This document shows, piece after piece, positions 34,340 through 44,595 of a stretch of 54,713 nt of DNA (the first letter of the stretch is position 1; every line of letters begins with the position of its first letter). Source of the stretch: an uncultured Eubacteriales bacterium. Its GTDB lineage: Bacteria; Bacillota; Clostridia; TANB77; CAG-508. Made by a program: the position numbers and the translations under genes. The stretch spans positions 1-54,713 of the forward strand of contig CASEOS010000010.1 of NCBI GenBank assembly GCA_949289635.1, written 5' to 3'. The notes under the pieces were generated by a model. The model was not told the DNA's origin. It did no database searches and saw only the letters and a list, made by a program, of their open reading frames with translations.

Positions 34340-35482
34340 TTAATCTCCTAAACAAATTCCGATATCTCTTGCTGTTTTTACTAAATCATGATCCATTGTT
34401 ACTAGTCTTACATTACTTTCTGCTGTGCCACCTTGAACTGCTCCAATTTCTTTATTTTCTCCAACTACAATCTCTAATGGTACATAATCTAGTTTTCCAT
34501 TTTTAATAACTGTTAATACACCAAATTTTCCTTCCATAGCAAGTTCTACTGCTTTTGCTCCATATTTTGTAGATAATACTCTATCATATGCTGTTGGTGT
34601 TCCTCCTCTTTGCATATATCCTAAAATGGTGCATCTTGATTCTAATCCTGTTAGTTCTTGAAGTTCTTTTGCAACTCTATTTCCTTCTCCACCAAATTTA
34701 ACGCTAATGCCTGCTTTGTTATCAATTCCTTCTGCTGAATGTGTTGTTTGTTCAGCATCTTTTGGATGTGCTCCTTCTGAAACTACAACAACACTAAATC
34801 TTTTTCCATGCTCTTTTCTTTTATTAATTGCTTCTGCTGCTTTATGAATATCATATGGTATTTCTGGAATTAAAGCTACATCTGCTCCTCCTGATATGGC
34901 AGATTCTAAAGCAATCCAACCTGCAAATCTTCCCATAACTTCTAATACCATGATTCTGTCATGTGTTTCTGCTGTTGTATGTAATCTATCTATTGCTTCA
35001 GTTGCTACATGAACAGCTGTATTATATCCAAATGTAACATCTGTGCATGCAACATCATTATCTATTGTTTTTGGTACTCCAATTGTATTGATTCCTTTTA
35101 AAAATAAATCTCTTGCTGATTTTTGTGTACTATCTCCACCTAATGTAAATATACAGTCAAATCCTGCTTCTTTTACATTTTTTACACATTGATCTGATAA
35201 ATCTTCATATGTTACTGTTCCATCTTCATGTTCTACTTTATAATGGAAAACAATTGCATTTGTTGATGATCCAATAATAGAACCACCTTTTGGTAAAATT
35301 CCTGAAGCAATTTCATTTCCATCTAATCTAACATAATTGTTTTTTACAAGGCCTCTGTATCCATCGATATAACCATAACATTCTATTCCATTTGTTTCAC
35401 AAGTTTTTTTAATGGCTCTGATTACTGCATTAAATCCTGATACATCTCCACCATTTGCTAGTATTGCTACTTTCTTTAACAT
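34340..35482 (-). CDS. pfkA: 6-phosphofructokinase, mixed phosphoryl-donor signature
   Basis: Phosphorylates fructose 6-phosphate in glycolysis. 380 residues, starting at the ATG after GGGAGGATTTTTT. The fold markers are LANGGDVSGFNAVIRA, LGGDSTQKSA, PKTIDNDVACTDVTFGYNTA with the catalytic TIDND, and EVMGRFAGWIAL. Where ATP enzymes have Gly104 and Gly124 and pyrophosphate enzymes have Asp and Lys, this one has Ser (GGDS) and Lys (PKTIDND). The donor, ATP or pyrophosphate, therefore cannot be read from the sequence. A separate promoter lies at 35521-35548, although the fab genes end just upstream. The symbol is by family. Confidence 0.9.
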   Translation of the reverse strand: MLKKVAILANGGDVSGFNAVIRAIKKTCETNGIECYGYIDGYRGLVKNNYVRLDGNEIASGILPKGGSIIGSSTNAIVFHYKVEHEDGTVTYEDLSDQCVKNVKEAGFDCIFTLGGDSTQKSARDLFLKGINTIGVPKTIDNDVACTDVTFGYNTAVHVATEAIDRLHTTAETHDRIMVLEVMGRFAGWIALESAISGGADVALIPEIPYDIHKAAEAINKRKEHGKRFSVVVVSEGAHPKDAEQTTHSAEGIDNKAGISVKFGGEGNRVAKELQELTGLESRCTILGYMQRGGTPTAYDRVLSTKYGAKAVELAMEGKFGVLTVIKNGKLDYVPLEIVVGENKEIGAVQGGTAESNVRLVTMDHDLVKTARDIGICLGD

Positions 35483-35520
35483 AAAAAATCCTCCCTTTCT
35501 CTTGTTTATGTCCATATATT

Positions 35521-35548
35521 ATTATATCAATAATATTTGAAATTACAA
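35521..35548 (-). promoter_or_regulatory. Promoter for pfkA
   Basis: Minus strand TTGTAA (35543-35548), 16-nt spacer, TATAAT (35521-35526) in the fabZ-pfkA gap. Confidence 0.7.
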
Positions 35549-35573
35549 GTTTTTGGAAGGATTTTTTTTATTT

Positions 35574-35996
35574 TTAAACAACTGCAAATGTCAATTCTCC
35601 TTTTACAGCTACTTTTCCATCAACTGTTGCGATAGCTTCTCCAATCCCAATAGGTCCTTTTCTCTTAATAATCTTTACTTCTAATTTTAGTCTATCTCCT
35701 GGAACAACTTGTCTTTTAAATCTTAATTTGTCAATTCCACCAAAAAGTGCATTTCTACCTTTATTCTCTTCCATAGAAAGAATAGCTACTGCACCAGTTT
35801 GTGCCAAAGATTCTACGATTAGAACTCCTGGCATAATTGGATTACCTGGAAAATGTCCTTTGAAATAATATTCGTCTTCATTAACATTTTTGTATGCTAT
35901 CGCACTTTCACCTGGTATATATTCTTCCACTTCGTCAATCATCAAAAATGGCTCTCTTTGTGGTATAATTTCTTTAATTTGCTCTTTATTTAACAT
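35574..35996 (-). CDS. fabZ: 3-hydroxyacyl-[ACP] dehydratase FabZ
   Basis: Removes water from 3-hydroxyacyl-ACP in fatty acid elongation. 140 residues with the hot-dog-fold core: [15 protein letters not shown] near the start, the catalytic His in [15 protein letters not shown] (about residue 48) and the Glu of [12 protein letters not shown] (about 62). [17 protein letters not shown] follows. It is the last fab gene on this transcript, 146 nt after accB across a gap holding a REP-like arm. The shorter fabA form lacks this arrangement. Confidence 0.96.
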   Translation of the reverse strand: MLNKEQIKEIIPQREPFLMIDEVEEYIPGESAIAYKNVNEDEYYFKGHFPGNPIMPGVLIVESLAQTGAVAILSMEENKGRNALFGGIDKLRFKRQVVPGDRLKLEVKIIKRKGPIGIGEAIATVDGKVAVKGELTFAVV

Positions 35997-36109
35997 TTTA
36001 ATTATATCCTTTCTTCACTTTTAAATTACTATCAATCTACATTCCTTTCAGTTAAATTCTTCTAACAATACTTTCTTCTAAAGTCAATAAAGTCAAAATT
36101 CATTAAGCA

Positions 36110-36142
36110 AAAATGTCCAAAAAGAAACGTCCCCAATTGTCC
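36110..36142. repeat. REP-like element, family 1 (single arm)
   Basis: AAAATGTCCAAAAAGAAACG followed by TCCCCAATTGTCCC, ending against the accB stop codon. It is the complement of the arm seen at 10352 and 53073. Confidence 0.75.
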
Positions 36143-36610
36143 CTATTTGATTTTGAATAATGGTGTACCATATTCTACAACATCTTCATTTTTTGCACAA
36201 ATTTCTACAATTTCACCATCAAATTCTGATTCGATTTCATTCATTAATTTCATGGCTTCTACTATACATACTACTTGTCCTTTTGCAATTTTATCTCCCA
36301 CCTTTACATATGGGTCTTTATCTGGTGATGAACTTGCATAAAAAGTTCCTACCATTGGTGATTTTATCACTTTATAGTTTTCTTCTTCTTTCTTTTTTGG
36401 AATTGCAACCATTCCTCTTTCTTCTTGCGGTTTTACGGTTGGAACTGTTACTGGTGCGCTTGCTTCTATAATATGTGGTTCTACAATTACTTCTCTTTTT
36501 TCTCTTTTTTTCATACTGATTTTGACACCATCTGGAAATTCAATTTCTAATTCTTCTAATTTAGAATTTCCCATATCATCCATTAACTTTTTAATTTCCT
36601 TGTAATCCAT
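36143..36610 (-). CDS. accB: Biotin carboxyl carrier protein of acetyl-CoA carboxylase
   Basis: Carries CO2 on biotin between the biotin carboxylase and carboxyltransferase. 155 residues: a helical N-terminus (MDYKEIKKLMDDMGNS), a Pro/Val/Lys linker, and the lipoyl-like domain from about residue 80 (KSPMVGTFYASSSPDKDPYV). The biotinylation site is the Lys of EAMKLMNE, near residue 121. GGAGG precedes the ATG. AccC, AccD and AccA are not encoded in this window, although in many Firmicutes they follow fabZ. Confidence 0.95.
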   Translation of the reverse strand: MDYKEIKKLMDDMGNSKLEELEIEFPDGVKISMKKREKREVIVEPHIIEASAPVTVPTVKPQEERGMVAIPKKKEEENYKVIKSPMVGTFYASSSPDKDPYVKVGDKIAKGQVVCIVEAMKLMNEIESEFDGEIVEICAKNEDVVEYGTPLFKIK

Positions 36611-36688
36611 CTTTCTACCTCCATTTTTGTTTTTATTTTACATCATTTTTCTTAAGTTGAAAAGTACAAAGCATATATAAACACTTGC

Positions 36689-37930
36689 TTATTCTTCATA
36701 TTTTTTCAATAAAATACTACTATTGTGTCCACCAAATCCTAATGAATTAGACATTGCATATTTTACTTCTGCTTTTCTTCCTTCATTTGGAACAATATCT
36801 AAGTCACATTCTTCATCTGGAACTTTGTAATTAATGGTTGCTGGAACAAATCCTTCTTGGATTGCTTTTGCACATACAATGGCTTCTACGCCACCTGCTG
36901 CTCCTAATAAATGTCCTGTATGTCCTTTTGTTGAACTTACCATTACTTTTTTTGCTACTTCTTCTCCTAATGCTGTTTTAATGGCTTGTGTCTCATAAGA
37001 ATCATTTAAATGTGTTGATGTACCATGTGCATTGATATATGTAATGTCTTCTGGATTTACTTTGGCTTCTTCCATAGCTATTTTCATAGCTCTTGCACCA
37101 CCTTCTCCTCCTGGAGCAGGTGATGTAATATGATATGCATCAGATGTTGCACCATATCCAACAATCTCTGCGTAAATTTTGGCACCTCTTTTTTTAGCAT
37201 GTTCTAATTCTTCTAAAACAACTACTCCGGCACCTTCTCCCATAACAAATCCACTTCTTTCTTTGTCAAATGGAATACTTGCTCTTGTTTTATCTTCTGA
37301 TTTTGTTAATGCTTTTATATTGGCAAATCCTGCAATTCCAAGTGGTGTAATTCCTGCTTCTGTTCCTCCTGCTAATACTATATCTTGATATCCATGTTTA
37401 ATCATTCTAAAGCTTTCCCCAATGCTATGTGTACCTGTTGCACATGCTGTAACCATAGCAATAGATTCTCCTTTTGCGCCAATATCAATTGCTACATTTC
37501 CTGTTGCCATATTGGAAATTCCCATAGGTATATACATTGGAGAAACTCTATCTGGTCCTTTTGTTATACATTTTTCATGTTCTGTTTCAATTGTTTGTAT
37601 TCCTCCAATTCCTGATCCTATAATAATTCCTACTCTTTCCATATTTTCAGTTTCTTTATCTAACCCACTGTCTTTCCATGCTTCTCTTGCAACTATCATA
37701 GCATATTGGGAAAATTTATCCAATCTTTTTGCTTCTCTTTTATCAAAATAATCTTCTGGATTATATTCTTTTAATTCTGCTGCTAGTTTTACTTTAAAGT
37801 CTGTTGTATCAAAACTTTTTATTTCATCAACTCCACATTTTCCTTCTTTAATTCCATTCCAAAATTCTTCTGTGCTATTTCCTATTGGTGTTAAAGCTCC
37901 TAATCCTGTAATAACAACTCTTCTTTCCAT
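36689..37930 (-). CDS. fabF: 3-oxoacyl-[ACP] synthase II FabF
   Basis: Condensing enzyme for chain elongation. 413 residues with the Cys-His-His triad of KAS II: Cys in VTACATGTHSIGE (about residue 163), His in NAHGTSTHLNDSYE (about 304) and His in STKGHTGHLLGAAGG (about 341). The start MERRVVITGLGALTPIG and the end LGFGGHNSSILLKKY are standard. AAAGGAAG precedes the ATG. A perfect 16-bp hairpin lies in the gap after fabG. Confidence 0.97.
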   Translation of the reverse strand: MERRVVITGLGALTPIGNSTEEFWNGIKEGKCGVDEIKSFDTTDFKVKLAAELKEYNPEDYFDKREAKRLDKFSQYAMIVAREAWKDSGLDKETENMERVGIIIGSGIGGIQTIETEHEKCITKGPDRVSPMYIPMGISNMATGNVAIDIGAKGESIAMVTACATGTHSIGESFRMIKHGYQDIVLAGGTEAGITPLGIAGFANIKALTKSEDKTRASIPFDKERSGFVMGEGAGVVVLEELEHAKKRGAKIYAEIVGYGATSDAYHITSPAPGGEGGARAMKIAMEEAKVNPEDITYINAHGTSTHLNDSYETQAIKTALGEEVAKKVMVSSTKGHTGHLLGAAGGVEAIVCAKAIQEGFVPATINYKVPDEECDLDIVPNEGRKAEVKYAMSNSLGFGGHNSSILLKKYEE

Positions 37931-37969
37931 CTTTCTCTTCCTTTCATTTTTATATTACATCTTATCTTA

Positions 37970-38013
37970 TTTCAAGTACAATATATTTTTTATAAAGTAT
38001 ATTGTACTTGAAA
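37970..38013. promoter_or_regulatory. Long hairpin between fabG and fabF
   Basis: TTTCAAGTACAATATA and its exact complement form a 16-bp stem around a 12-nt loop inside the fab transcript. There is no T tail, so it is not a simple terminator; it may mark an RNA processing or stability site. Confidence 0.6.
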
Positions 38014-38022
38014 TATTATTAT

Positions 38023-38763
38023 TTACATGACCATTCCACCATCTACATTAATCACTTGACCAGTAATATACGAACTTTCATCTGAACCTAAGAAATAAAT
38101 TAAATTTGCTACTTCTTTTGCAGTTCCCATTCTTTTTAATGGTATTTGATTATGTATGCTTTCTTTTACTTCATCTGATAAAACAGCTGTCATATCTGTT
38201 TCTATAAATCCAGGTGCTACTGCATTTGCTCTAATATTTCTTGAAGCTAATTCTTTTGCTACACTTTTGGTAAATCCAATAATTCCAGCTTTTGATGCTG
38301 AATAATTACATTGTCCTGCATTTCCTACAACACCTACAACTGAAGATAAATTGATAATACTTCCTTTTCTTTTTTTCATCATATATTTTGTGACTGCTTT
38401 TGTAACAATATATGTTCCTTTTAAGTTTACTTCTATTACTTTATCAAATTCTTCTTCACTCATTCTCATTAATAAATTATCTTTTGTGATACCTGCATTG
38501 TTAACCAATACATCGATACTTCCAAATTTTTCGATTGCTTTTTTTACTAATTCTTCAATCGCTTCTTTATCCGTTACATCTGCTTGCATGATAAGTGTTT
38601 TTACACCTTTATTTTCAAATTCTGCTTTTAATTCTTCCACATTTGTTTTGCTTGAAACATAGTTCATGACAACATTATATCCATTGTCTGCAAATTTTAA
38701 GGCAACTTCTTTCCCAATTCCTCTTGAAGCTCCTGTGACAAATACAGTTTTATTTTCTTCCAT
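38023..38763 (-). CDS. fabG: 3-oxoacyl-[ACP] reductase FabG
   Basis: NADPH-dependent short-chain dehydrogenase reducing 3-oxoacyl-ACP. The ATG at 38763 gives 246 residues, close to the usual 244-248. It is preferred over one three codons earlier because GAAGGGA then has proper spacing. Motifs: VTGASRGIGKEVAL for cofactor binding, NNAG in VLVNNAGITKDNLLMRM, the catalytic Tyr and Lys in YSASKAGIIGFTKS, and VAPGFIETDMT. The fabD stop lies 1 nt before its ATG, so translation is coupled. Confidence 0.96.
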   Translation of the reverse strand: MEENKTVFVTGASRGIGKEVALKFADNGYNVVMNYVSSKTNVEELKAEFENKGVKTLIMQADVTDKEAIEELVKKAIEKFGSIDVLVNNAGITKDNLLMRMSEEEFDKVIEVNLKGTYIVTKAVTKYMMKKRKGSIINLSSVVGVVGNAGQCNYSASKAGIIGFTKSVAKELASRNIRANAVAPGFIETDMTAVLSDEVKESIHNQIPLKRMGTAKEVANLIYFLGSDESSYITGQVINVDGGMVM

Positions 38764-38764
38764 T

Positions 38765-39700
38765 TTATTCATTCCCTTCTAAATATTTTTCTAAGCTATC
38801 TACATTATTGATATTAAATGTTTTTGCTTCTTTATTATCTTTTTTTACAAATCCTGTTAACGTTCTTCCTGGTCCAATTTCTACATATTCTTCTACTTGT
38901 TCTTGTTCCATTAATTTGATTGCTTTATCAAATCTTACTGGGCTAATAATATGATTCGCTAAAATTTCTTTTATGTTATCATTTTCACCATAATATGTAC
39001 CATCAATATTTTTAATTACTTTCACCTTTGTGTCAAGATGAAAATCAATATTTACCAATTCTTTTTCATATGCTTCTTTTGCTTTTTCTAATTTGATTGT
39101 ATGGAATGGTCCACTCGTATTTAATTTGATTGCTCTTTTGGCACCTTGTGATTTTAATACTTCCATTGCTTCATCAATTGCATCTTCTTGTCCTGATATA
39201 ACAGTTTGTACACTACAATTATAATTTGCAACTACAAGAAATTTATTTTCTTTTGCAATTTCTTTACAAACTTCCTCTATTTTTTCTGAATCTAATCCAA
39301 TAATGGCTGCCATAGAAAATTTTTCATCAGGTAGCAGATTTCCCATGTAATATCCTCTTTTTTGGATTAATTTAATTCCATCTTCAAAACTGATGATTCC
39401 TGCATAAATTAAAGCTCCATATTCTCCTAAACTTAATCCTGTTGCAATATCTGCTTCTATTCCTTTTGATTTTAAAACTTCTAATATTGCCAAACTAGTT
39501 GTTAATATCGCAATTTGTGTGTTTTCTGTTTTATTTAATTCTTCCTCTGGACCTTCAAAGCAAAGTGTTTTTACATCCATTCCAGATATTCTTGAAGCTT
39601 CATCATAGATTTTTTTTGCTTCATCATATTTTTCATAAATATCTTTCCCCATTCCTACAACTTGTGCACCTTGTCCAGGGAATAAAAATGCTCTTTTCAT
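38765..39700 (-). CDS. fabD: Malonyl-CoA:ACP transacylase FabD
   Basis: Loads malonyl groups from CoA onto acyl carrier protein. 311 residues. FLFPGQGAQVVGMGKD opens the protein, the nucleophilic Ser is in GLSLGEYGAL (near residue 92), Arg follows in KLIQKRGYYM, and the catalytic His is in SGPFHTIKLEKA. It starts 17 nt after fabH. In many Firmicutes an ACP gene and an enoyl reductase gene stand near this point; neither is present here. Confidence 0.95.
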   Translation of the reverse strand: MKRAFLFPGQGAQVVGMGKDIYEKYDEAKKIYDEASRISGMDVKTLCFEGPEEELNKTENTQIAILTTSLAILEVLKSKGIEADIATGLSLGEYGALIYAGIISFEDGIKLIQKRGYYMGNLLPDEKFSMAAIIGLDSEKIEEVCKEIAKENKFLVVANYNCSVQTVISGQEDAIDEAMEVLKSQGAKRAIKLNTSGPFHTIKLEKAKEAYEKELVNIDFHLDTKVKVIKNIDGTYYGENDNIKEILANHIISPVRFDKAIKLMEQEQVEEYVEIGPGRTLTGFVKKDNKEAKTFNINNVDSLEKYLEGNE

Positions 39701-39717
39701 TCTTTCTTCATCCTTTC

Positions 39718-40650
39718 TTATATTTCCATCAAGATACTTCCTGTATTTAATCCACCACCATATCCTAATAGAATAATTTTGTCACCTGTTTTTAAAAGTT
39801 GTTGTTTTTGCATGTCATGTAAGGCAATTGGTATACTAGCACAAAAAGTATTTCCTCTTTCTTGTATATTGGTATACATCTTTTCCATTCCTATATGTAA
39901 TCTTGATGCAATTGCTTTTATAATTTTTAAATTAGATTGATGTGCTACAATATATTTTACATCCTGTAATGTGATATTGGCTTTTTCTAATAATTCATTT
40001 ACATTTTCAATCGTTCTCGTTACAGCATATTTATATACTTCTTTTCCATTCATATATACATTTTTTCCATATTGATATGCTAAAATATGATTTTTGTCTT
40101 CTTCTGCTTTAATATTAGACACATATATTTTCTGAGAAGTGCTTTCTTCTTTTTCTACTAGTGTTGCTCCAGCACCATCAGATAAAACCACTGCTGTTCC
40201 TATATCTTTTTTATCAATAATACCAGATAATTTGTCTGCTCCTATAATTAAGGCTTTTCTTATATTTTTTGAATCTATATATGCTTTAGCAATATCAAAT
40301 GCATTAATATATCCACCACATCCAGCTAATATATCAAAACATATACATGGTGAAAGTCTTAATTCTTTTTGTACATAATTGGATATTCCAGGCATTAACA
40401 TATCTGTACTTGTTGTTGCAGCTATAATAAGATCTATGTTTTGTTTCTGTTCTTCTGAGATAAATATATTTTTTACGGCTTCTACTGCCATTTCTTGTAT
40501 AGTTTCATTTACTGCATAATATCTATTTTTTATTCCTGTTCTTTTTTCAATATATCCACTTTCTAAATTTAATGTTTTTTCTAATTCATCATTTTTTATC
40601 TGTTTTTGAGGAAAATATATGCCATTAGTTACTATATGTATATTACTCAC
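39718..40650 (-). CDS. fabH: 3-oxoacyl-[ACP] synthase III FabH
   Basis: Starts fatty acid synthesis by condensing acyl-CoA with malonyl-ACP. GTG at 40650 gives 310 residues and has AGGAAAGAGGT just upstream; an ATG 13 codons earlier would swallow that site. The triad is Cys in DILAGCGGYINAF (the usual DxSAACAG is altered), His in VAHQSNLKII and Asn in RGNTFCASIPIAL. The glycine-rich end LLGYGGGLNTGS is intact. First gene of the fab operon, after a terminator that closes the upstream gene. A TTTGACCAGTCATA stretch before it loosely resembles FabT-type operators; unproven. Confidence 0.9.
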   Translation of the reverse strand: MSNIHIVTNGIYFPQKQIKNDELEKTLNLESGYIEKRTGIKNRYYAVNETIQEMAVEAVKNIFISEEQKQNIDLIIAATTSTDMLMPGISNYVQKELRLSPCICFDILAGCGGYINAFDIAKAYIDSKNIRKALIIGADKLSGIIDKKDIGTAVVLSDGAGATLVEKEESTSQKIYVSNIKAEEDKNHILAYQYGKNVYMNGKEVYKYAVTRTIENVNELLEKANITLQDVKYIVAHQSNLKIIKAIASRLHIGMEKMYTNIQERGNTFCASIPIALHDMQKQQLLKTGDKIILLGYGGGLNTGSILMEI

Positions 40651-40738
40651 TGAATACCTCTTTCCTGTTTTTTTATAAAAATACGCCATATATATTTATA
40701 TACTATTTTTGCATTTTTTTCTATTAGTATGACTGGTC

Positions 40739-40782
40739 AAAAAAATAAAGAATATTTACTTAAATCCAAGCAAATATTCTTT
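40739..40782 (-). terminator. Rho-independent terminator before the fab operon
   Basis: Minus strand AAAGAATATTT/AAATATTCTTT stem around a 14-nt loop, followed by ATTTTTTT. It separates the WG-repeat gene from fabH. Confidence 0.85.
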
Positions 40783-40787
40783 AATAT

Positions 40788-42266
40788 TTATTCCTCACTA
40801 TTTTGTTCTTCTACATTATTTTGTTGTACTTCATTATTTGGTTCACTATTTTCTTCTGTTGTTGTATTACTTACTTGATTATTGTTTTCCTCATTATTAG
40901 TTGTTGTATTAGATGAAGAATCACTTGTATTATCATTTGATGTAGATTCTAATACGCCTAATCTATCTAAATATTCTTCTACATCATATGTTTTATCGTT
41001 TGCTGTCATTAAATATTGTTTTTCTCCTCCACTAATAACCATATATATATCATCTACAAATGCTTTAATTGGTTGTTCTCCTGATGCATTTAATAATGTA
41101 TATCGATTATCTATACATGCTACTATTACATTATAGTCTGGAATAACTAATAAGTTTGTAGCTTCTCTATTGCTACTTGCTATATATCCTAAGCTGTCAT
41201 ATTCAAATTGTACAAGTTGGTTTCCATCTGTGTCAAATAATCCCCATTTATTATTTCTCATAACAGGTATTAAGCTATCTATTAATATATATCCTGTTTT
41301 TAAGTCATTTTCTTCAAATCGTGATATATCCACTCCTATTTGATCATTTTCTGCATATATAACTGTATTTCCATTTAAATCAATAACGCCATATCGATGA
41401 TTTCTACTTACCAAATATAGGCCTGCATCATAGTCCATTAATTCTATACTATCATAATTAATATTTACTTTTGTTTTCTTATCAATTCCTATAATTCCAT
41501 ATTTATCATCACTACATACGATAAAGTCTCCTGTGGATTCTTGGTAACGAACTTCATCATATTTACATTCTAATATTTGACTTCCATCTGTTGCATTGAT
41601 TACCCCAAAATGCTTATCATCTGTAACAACTAACATGTTTTTTATAATTGTTTTCTCATTTTCAAAAGTATCACTCAAACTCGTATATCCATAATCTAAA
41701 ACTGCATTTGTATAAGAGTTAATCAAATATGGTGTTGTATAAATTGTAATGGTATTATTCGGTTGATCATAAGAAAATGTTGTATTAAATGCTTTTTGCA
41801 TTCCGTCTGTTGTTATATATAATTCACCATTAATTGCTTTTACAGGTTTGTCCATATATATATATGTATAATTCTTGCTACCTTCTTCTAAATTCAATTT
41901 ATATATTTTATTAGAATTTAATGTAAGGTTTGCTACTTCTCCCTCACATTCTACATAGCATTTGCTATTATCTTCAGATCTATTGCTATATTCTCCGTTA
42001 TAACAATTATATCCTAAGTGAGAAGATATTGCTCTAACCGGTACATAAATGGTTCCATCATTTTCAAATACTAGTAAATTTTTAACATCTGCATTTTCCA
42101 TATCATTAACATATACACGTAAAACTGTTCCTTGCAAATACATCATATAGGAAACAATTCCTATAATCGCTATGACAATTAATACTATAAAAACTATGAT
42201 TATTTTTATAATATTTTTTGTTTTATTTTCTTTATTGTTTGAAAAATCTTCATCTAATAAATTCAT
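40788..42266 (-). CDS. Anchored copper-amine-oxidase-N/WG-repeat protein
   Basis: One N-terminal membrane span (about residues 20-45) is followed by a copper amine oxidase N-terminal-like domain (VYVNDMENADV..., TIYVPVRAISSHLGYN), common in Clostridial surface proteins. Then come WG-type beta repeats (KHFGVINATDGSQI, KYGIIGIDKKT, RYGVIDLNGNT, KWGLFDTDGNQ). The last 60 residues are low-complexity Asn/Glu/Ser/Thr. It is a surface protein; the ligand is unknown. The ATG at 42266 follows GGAGGG; a GTG two codons earlier overlaps that site. It lies 20 nt behind tgt and may be cotranscribed. 492 residues. Confidence 0.82.
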   Translation of the reverse strand: MNLLDEDFSNNKENKTKNIIKIIIVFIVLIVIAIIGIVSYMMYLQGTVLRVYVNDMENADVKNLLVFENDGTIYVPVRAISSHLGYNCYNGEYSNRSEDNSKCYVECEGEVANLTLNSNKIYKLNLEEGSKNYTYIYMDKPVKAINGELYITTDGMQKAFNTTFSYDQPNNTITIYTTPYLINSYTNAVLDYGYTSLSDTFENEKTIIKNMLVVTDDKHFGVINATDGSQILECKYDEVRYQESTGDFIVCSDDKYGIIGIDKKTKVNINYDSIELMDYDAGLYLVSRNHRYGVIDLNGNTVIYAENDQIGVDISRFEENDLKTGYILIDSLIPVMRNNKWGLFDTDGNQLVQFEYDSLGYIASSNREATNLLVIPDYNVIVACIDNRYTLLNASGEQPIKAFVDDIYMVISGGEKQYLMTANDKTYDVEEYLDRLGVLESTSNDNTSDSSSNTTTNNEENNNQVSNTTTEENSEPNNEVQQNNVEEQNSEE

Positions 42267-42286
42267 ATACACCCTCCTACTTTTCC

Positions 42287-44568
<2,282 letters not shown>

Positions 44569-44595
44569 AATTCCTCCTCATATACTGCTTTTTTC

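Noticed and set aside
40725..40745. FabT/FapR operator before fabH
   Set aside because: TTTGACCAGTCATA fits only half of a FabT-like palindrome and overlaps the terminator tail, so it is mentioned but not called.
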